Shown in pieces: positions 59,831 to 64,000 of a DNA stretch of 64,000 nucleotides. Made by a program: the position numbers and the translations under genes. The stretch comes from JAWVFM01 sp038237625 (GTDB lineage: Bacteria > Actinomycetota > Thermoleophilia > Solirubrobacterales > 70-9). How positions within the stretch are numbered: the first letter of the stretch is position 1; each line of letters begins with the position of its first letter. The notes under the pieces were generated by a model. It was not told the DNA's origin, made no database searches, and saw only the letters and a program-made list of their open reading frames with translations. The stretch spans positions 1 to 64,000 of the forward strand of contig JBBRYM010000016.1 of the NCBI GenBank assembly GCA_038237625.1, in the 5' to 3' direction.

Positions 59831-62800
59831 CTACGCCGCGATCGCCCTGGAGCCCAGCAGCTGGTCGAGCTCGGCGCGCAGCGCCGGGGATGGCTCGACT
59901 CGGTAATCGGGGCCGAAGCGAAGCATGCGCCGTCCCTGCCGGGTGTCCATCTCGAGCAACACCTCGCTGCCGCCCGGGAAGCAACTGAAGACCGCCTTCA
60001 GCTCGCCGATCAGCCGCGGGTCGAGGTGTGCCGCGTCAAGGCGCAGGACCAGGCGCTGGGGGCGATTGCGTTCCTCGGCACGGCGGCGGGCGTCTGCGAC
60101 CTCGTCGCTGGACGGCTCGAAGACCTCTGCCTCGGCGACTACGAGGCTGGTCTCGTCGCGTCCCTTGTGGTCCACCCGGCCGCGGACCACCACCACTCGA
60201 TCCGCGACAACGGCTTCGGCAGCCTCGCCCGCGGCGTCGCGCACGAAGAGCGAAACCTGTGCCTCGACGTCGTCCAGCGTCGCGAACATGACGTAGCCGC
60301 CGCTTCGGGTTCGAACCTTCTTCGCCTCGCCGACGATCCCGCCCACCGTCACCCAGGTGCCGTCCGGCTTGGCCGCCACCGCCGAGATCGGGCAGTCCAC
60401 CCGCGCCCGCAGCGCGTCGCGGACCTCGGTCAGTGGATGGGCGGAGAGGAACGTTCCCAGCGTCTCCTTCTCGAGCGCCAGAAGCTCGCGCTTGTCGAAG
60501 TCCTCCGCCGTGATCGGAGGGTGCGTGCGGCCTGAGATCGCAACGGTGGCCCCTTCCCCCCCGCCCGCCAGGTCGAATATCGACCCCTGGCCGCGACGCG
60601 AATCCTCCTGTGTCTGCTGCCCGCCCGCCTGGGCCTGTGCGAGCACCTCCAGCATCCCTTTCCGGCTTGCTCCGGTTGAGTCCAGTGCCCCGCATTTCAC
60701 GAGGCCTTCGATGGCGCGCTTGTTGAGGGCCCTGACGTCCACCCGCTCGCAGAGGTCCCAGATGGATTCGAACGGACCGTCCTGCTCACGGGCTGAAAGG
60801 ATCGCCTCAACCGCGGCGTGGCCCACGTTCTTCACGGCGTCGAGGCCGAACCGGATGCAGTTGCCCGAGACGACAAATCCATGGTCTGAGGAGTTCACGT
60901 CCGGCGGCAGCACCTCGATGCCCATCTCTGCGCAACGGTTGACGAAGAACGGCACCTTGTCCTTGGTGCTCATTACGGACGAGATCAGGGCCGCCATGTA
61001 CTCGGCTGGGTAGTTCGCCTTGAGGTACGCGGTGCGGTAGGAGATCAGCGCGTAGCAGGCGGCGTGGCTCTTGTTGAAGCTGTAGTCGGCGGCGGCGGTC
61101 ATCAGCGACCAGAGGCTCTGGGCCACTCGCGTGTCGGTCTTCGAGGCACTGCAACCCGCAAGGAACTTGTCCTCCATCGTGGCCATGAGGTCGCGCTTCT
61201 TCTTGCCCACCGCCTTGCGGAGGTCGTCGGCCTCAGCGGGTGTGAAGCCGGCGATTTGCTTGGCGATCTCCATCAGCTGCTCCTGGTAGATGCAGCAGCC
61301 GTAGGTCGGCTCCGTGATCTCGCGCAGGCGCGGGTCCGGGTACTTGATGGACGCCGGCTCGCGCTTGCCGGCCGCGTAGTCGTCGATGTAGCGCATCGCC
61401 CCGGGCCTGTACAGGGCGCCGATCGCGACGAGGTCGTTGAACTCGGTCGGCTTGACCTTGCGCAGCGCGTCGCGCATGCCGTCGGATTCGAACTGGAAAA
61501 CCCCCACCGAGTCTCCGCGGGCGAGCATCTCATAGGTCTTGAGGTCATCGAGCGGGATCGACTCCATGTCGAGATCGGCGTCGTGGGAGCGGCCGATGAT
61601 GTCCACCGCGTCCTCGATGACGTCCAGGTTCCGGAGTCCGAGGAAGTCCATTTTCAGAAGGCCGATCTCCTCGATCGGGCCCATCGAGTATTGGGTGACG
61701 ATCTTGTAGGAGCGCTCGGGCTTCCCGCTCGGGCCCTTCTCGACCGAGCCCGAACGATCCTCCGCGAGCTGGAGGGGCACGATGTGATGGAGCGGGCGGT
61801 CCGAGATCACGACGGCCGCCGCATGGATCGAGTTGTTGCGCACGATGCCCTCGAGCCCCTGGGCGACGTCGACGACTCGGCGTGCGTCGGCCTCCCCGTC
61901 GTATGCCCGCTTGAGCTCCTGGCCGGGGCGCAGGCACTCGGCGAAGCTCGGGCTACGGCCCATGACCGGCTCGGGGATTAGCTTCGCGATGCGATCGCCT
62001 GTGCCGTAGTCGTAGCCGAGAACCCGCGCGGCGTCCCGGGTCGCCGCCCGCGGCGCCATCGTGCCGAACGTAATGATCTGCGCCACGGACTCGCGCCCGT
62101 ACTTCTCGGCGACGTAGCGGATCACGCGCTCCCGTCCGCGCACCGAGAAGTCGATGTCGATGTCCGGCATCGACTTCCGCGCCGGGTTCAGGAAGCGCTC
62201 GAAGAGCAGGTCGTTCGCGAGCGGGTCGAGATCCGTGATCCCGAGGGCGTAGGCGACGATCGATCCCGCGGCCGATCCTCGTCCGGGGCCGACGGCGATG
62301 CCGTTCTCCTTCGCGAAGCGGACGAAGTCCCAGACGATCAGGAAGTAGGAATCGAACCCCATCTCGCCGACCACAGACAACTCGTAATCGAGTCGCTCGC
62401 GGGCGGCGGCGGGGACCGGATCGCCGTAGCGGCGGGCAAGCCCCTCCCACGCGAGCCGGTGGAGCATCTCCCTGGGCTCCTCCCCCTCCGGCGTCGGGAA
62501 CCGCGGCAGGAGCAGCTTCCCCAGCTCGATCTCCACCTCGCAGCGCTCGGCGATCTCGATCGTCGCCGGCATCGCCTCGGGCCACTCGGCGAACGATTCG
62601 GCGAGCTCTTCGGAGCTCTTGAGATAGAACTCGTTGGTGTCGAAGCTGAGCTTCGGCTCCTTCAGAGTCGACTTCGTCTGCACGCACAGAAGCGCAGCGT
62701 GGTGGTCGTAGTCCTCGCGGCGCAGGTAGTGCACGTCGGCGGTGCCGACCAGCGGACTGCCGAGGTCTCTGGCGATCCTCACGATGCCGGCATTGGCCTT

Positions 62801-63346
62801 TTCCTGGTCTGAGATCCCGTTGCGCTGCAATTCGAAGTAGACGTTCTCGGCTCCGAAGACCCCGACCAGCGCGTCGGCATGGGCGCGGGCGTCTGCCGGT
62901 CGGTCGTCGACGATGCGGCGGCACATCCTCGACTGCAGACAGCCGGTGAGGGCGATGACTCCCTCGGAATGACGATCGAGCAGCTCGAGGTCGACGGCGG
63001 GCTTGCCGCGGTTGAAGCCCTCCAAGAACCCGGCCGAAGTCAGCTCCACCAGGTTGCGGAGACCCTGATCCGTGCGCGCGAGCAGGGTCAGGTGGTTGCG
63101 CTCAGCCTGTCCTCGCAAGGTTCGGTCGTCGACGTAGTACGCCTCGAGGCCAAGAATGGGCTTGATCCCAGCCTGCCGGCATGCCTTGTAGTGCTCGACG
63201 GCGCCGTTCATGACGCCGTGGTCAGTCAGCCCCAGCGCGGGCATCCCGAGCTCTGCCGCCCGCTCGGCCAGTTTCGAGATCTTGCAGGCGCCGTCGAGCA
63301 GCGAATACTCGCTGTGGACGTGGAGGTGGACCGCCGGCGGGCTCAC
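59831..63346 (-). CDS. dnaE: DNA polymerase III alpha subunit
   Basis: Replicative polymerase, 1171 aa. N-terminal PHP domain (HLHVHSEYSLLDGACKI, LTDHGVMNG) with several metal-binding His kept, the palm with GPGRGSAAGS and PDIDIDFS catalytic aspartates, the (HhH)2 region and an OB fold (WVTVGGIVGEAKKVRTRSGGYVMFATLDD). This is the DnaE1 type by length and by the PHP and OB domains. GTG 63346 with CATGAT ending 6 nt upstream. Confidence 0.97.
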   Translation of the reverse strand: MSPPAVHLHVHSEYSLLDGACKISKLAERAAELGMPALGLTDHGVMNGAVEHYKACRQAGIKPILGLEAYYVDDRTLRGQAERNHLTLLARTDQGLRNLVELTSAGFLEGFNRGKPAVDLELLDRHSEGVIALTGCLQSRMCRRIVDDRPADARAHADALVGVFGAENVYFELQRNGISDQEKANAGIVRIARDLGSPLVGTADVHYLRREDYDHHAALLCVQTKSTLKEPKLSFDTNEFYLKSSEELAESFAEWPEAMPATIEIAERCEVEIELGKLLLPRFPTPEGEEPREMLHRLAWEGLARRYGDPVPAAARERLDYELSVVGEMGFDSYFLIVWDFVRFAKENGIAVGPGRGSAAGSIVAYALGITDLDPLANDLLFERFLNPARKSMPDIDIDFSVRGRERVIRYVAEKYGRESVAQIITFGTMAPRAATRDAARVLGYDYGTGDRIAKLIPEPVMGRSPSFAECLRPGQELKRAYDGEADARRVVDVAQGLEGIVRNNSIHAAAVVISDRPLHHIVPLQLAEDRSGSVEKGPSGKPERSYKIVTQYSMGPIEEIGLLKMDFLGLRNLDVIEDAVDIIGRSHDADLDMESIPLDDLKTYEMLARGDSVGVFQFESDGMRDALRKVKPTEFNDLVAIGALYRPGAMRYIDDYAAGKREPASIKYPDPRLREITEPTYGCCIYQEQLMEIAKQIAGFTPAEADDLRKAVGKKKRDLMATMEDKFLAGCSASKTDTRVAQSLWSLMTAAADYSFNKSHAACYALISYRTAYLKANYPAEYMAALISSVMSTKDKVPFFVNRCAEMGIEVLPPDVNSSDHGFVVSGNCIRFGLDAVKNVGHAAVEAILSAREQDGPFESIWDLCERVDVRALNKRAIEGLVKCGALDSTGASRKGMLEVLAQAQAGGQQTQEDSRRGQGSIFDLAGGGEGATVAISGRTHPPITAEDFDKRELLALEKETLGTFLSAHPLTEVRDALRARVDCPISAVAAKPDGTWVTVGGIVGEAKKVRTRSGGYVMFATLDDVEAQVSLFVRDAAGEAAEAVVADRVVVVRGRVDHKGRDETSLVVAEAEVFEPSSDEVADARRRAEERNRPQRLVLRLDAAHLDPRLIGELKAVFSCFPGGSEVLLEMDTRQGRRMLRFGPDYRVEPSPALRAELDQLLGSRAIAA

Positions 63347-63448
63347 CTCTCGATCATGGCAACCGGCCCAGATGCCACCGGCACCGATTCACGCAACTTG
63401 GGGAAACGAGATCCAGCACCTCACGGGCGCAACCGAGCCAGGAGCGGC

Positions 63449-64000
63449 TCAGCCGCCCGCGCAGACCCACGCGGATGGACCGGAGTCCGCCCAGATCTGG
63501 GCTGCGATCGAGCTCTGCTCGCCCGGCGACGCGTCCTGAGGCAGGCCATTGCCGCCATACAGGCGCCACGTCGAAGGGAGGATCTGGTAGGCGCCGCCGG
63601 CACCCGATGAAGAGTTGACGGCGTGGAAGTTGCCGCCCGACTCGCACATCACGACTGCCTGCGGGATCGCCCAGTTGCCCATCCAGCTGCTCACGGTCTG
63701 CTGGGCCTGGGCGGCGGACACCTGCTGGAGATGCTGAACCTGCTGCTCCCAGCCGGCGACCTGGTCGTTCAGGCCGGCGAGGGCCGACGCTTCCTGCTGG
63801 CGCGCGGCCTCGAGCGCCGAAGCCTGCGCCTCGGCATTGGCGCGAACCGCCGAGATCTGGTCACGCGCCGCGGCGACGCGCTGATCGAAGACAACGGCCC
63901 GCTCGTGGGCGGCGCTGACGCGGGCGAGCTCGGCAGCAACCTGGTGCTTGAGCTGGCGGACTCGCGCGGCAAGCGCCTCGTCGGCCCCCTGGATGCTGGC
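63449..64000 (-). CDS. Coiled-coil protein with C-terminal transglycosylase-like domain (partial)
   Basis: The frame is open to the right edge, so the N terminus is missing; 183 residues are visible. The first ~95 are a long Ala/Gln/Glu-rich coiled coil. The last ~75 carry an Rpf/lysozyme-like fold: AVVMCESGGNFHAVNSSSGAGGAYQILPSTWRLYG, with the catalytic Glu in CESGG. Such proteins are secreted and cleave or bind peptidoglycan. The GTG at 63721 is internal and not the start. Confidence 0.85.
   Translation of the reverse strand, partial: ASIQGADEALAARVRQLKHQVAAELARVSAAHERAVVFDQRVAAARDQISAVRANAEAQASALEAARQQEASALAGLNDQVAGWEQQVQHLQQVSAAQAQQTVSSWMGNWAIPQAVVMCESGGNFHAVNSSSGAGGAYQILPSTWRLYGGNGLPQDASPGEQSSIAAQIWADSGPSAWVCAGG

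Overview
The window is a gene-dense, GC-rich chromosomal segment of an actinobacterium. The 5' part of the 16S rRNA, the menaquinone (men) genes, GatCAB with a single GluRS, DUF2510 and DUF4234 proteins and a coiled-coil Rpf-like cell-wall protein all point to Actinomycetota. Thermoleophilia (Solirubrobacterales/Gaiellales-like) is my best guess, but this rests on reading the 16S fragment by eye, not on a search. No phage, IS element, CRISPR array or plasmid module was seen; this is core metabolic DNA.

Layout. 1-743: 5' end of a 16S gene (minus) with its leader, boxA and promoter, directly behind tyrS. 2.1-5.0 kb: a class A PBP converging on mpg. 5.0-17.5 kb (minus): a long run of genes headed by an XRE-cupin regulator, in transcription order XRE, leuC, leuD, SAM methyltransferase, YncE/phosphoesterase, leuB, ilvE, cimA, DegT aminotransferase, argH, mpg. 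Most junctions overlap by 1-8 nt (argH probably also has its own promoter). 17.5-19.6 kb: an SDR gene remnant, then leuA with an intact leucine leader peptide and attenuator. 19.7-25 kb: an oxidoreductase and serC-serA (minus), and cupin, DUF4234 and DUF2510 genes (plus). 25-36.2 kb: ilvC, menE<>menB-menA-menC-menD, a lipoprotein, then (minus) ilvB-ilvN-menF. 36.3-42.8 kb: TetR, UDP-sulfoquinovose synthase, a divergent GT2, a sedolisin protease, and NDH-2 with a zinc-ribbon partner. 42.8-46 kb: gatCAB. 46-52.8 kb: membrane protein, GMC oxidoreductase, split zinc-ribbon gene, membrane protein, pcrA-folD. 52.8-56.9 kb: rrf2-cysK-cysE, an orphan response regulator and an HDOD-LuxR protein. 57-64 kb: gltX<>nfo, a nine-cysteine protein, dnaE and a partial peptidoglycan-lytic protein.

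Functionally, the window holds much of branched-chain amino acid synthesis (citramalate route, leuABCD, ilvBN, ilvC, ilvE), the men pathway from chorismate to demethylmenaquinone (menF, D, C, E, B, A; menH and menG not seen) with a quinone-reducing NDH-2, serine and cysteine synthesis, and the indirect Gln-tRNA route (GluRS plus GatCAB).

The most notable observations are regulatory. Many genes show a TANNNT-like box 6-9 nt before the start codon, as expected for leaderless mRNAs. menE and menB share one hexamer exactly 7 nt from both start codons. Several genes (leuB, menF, possibly GMC and DUF2510) have coding sequence extending upstream of any canonical start codon. A Tam-like methyltransferase is translationally coupled to leuD. 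The gap between the HDOD gene and gltX folds into a multi-hairpin, closed-stem structure that I cannot assign.
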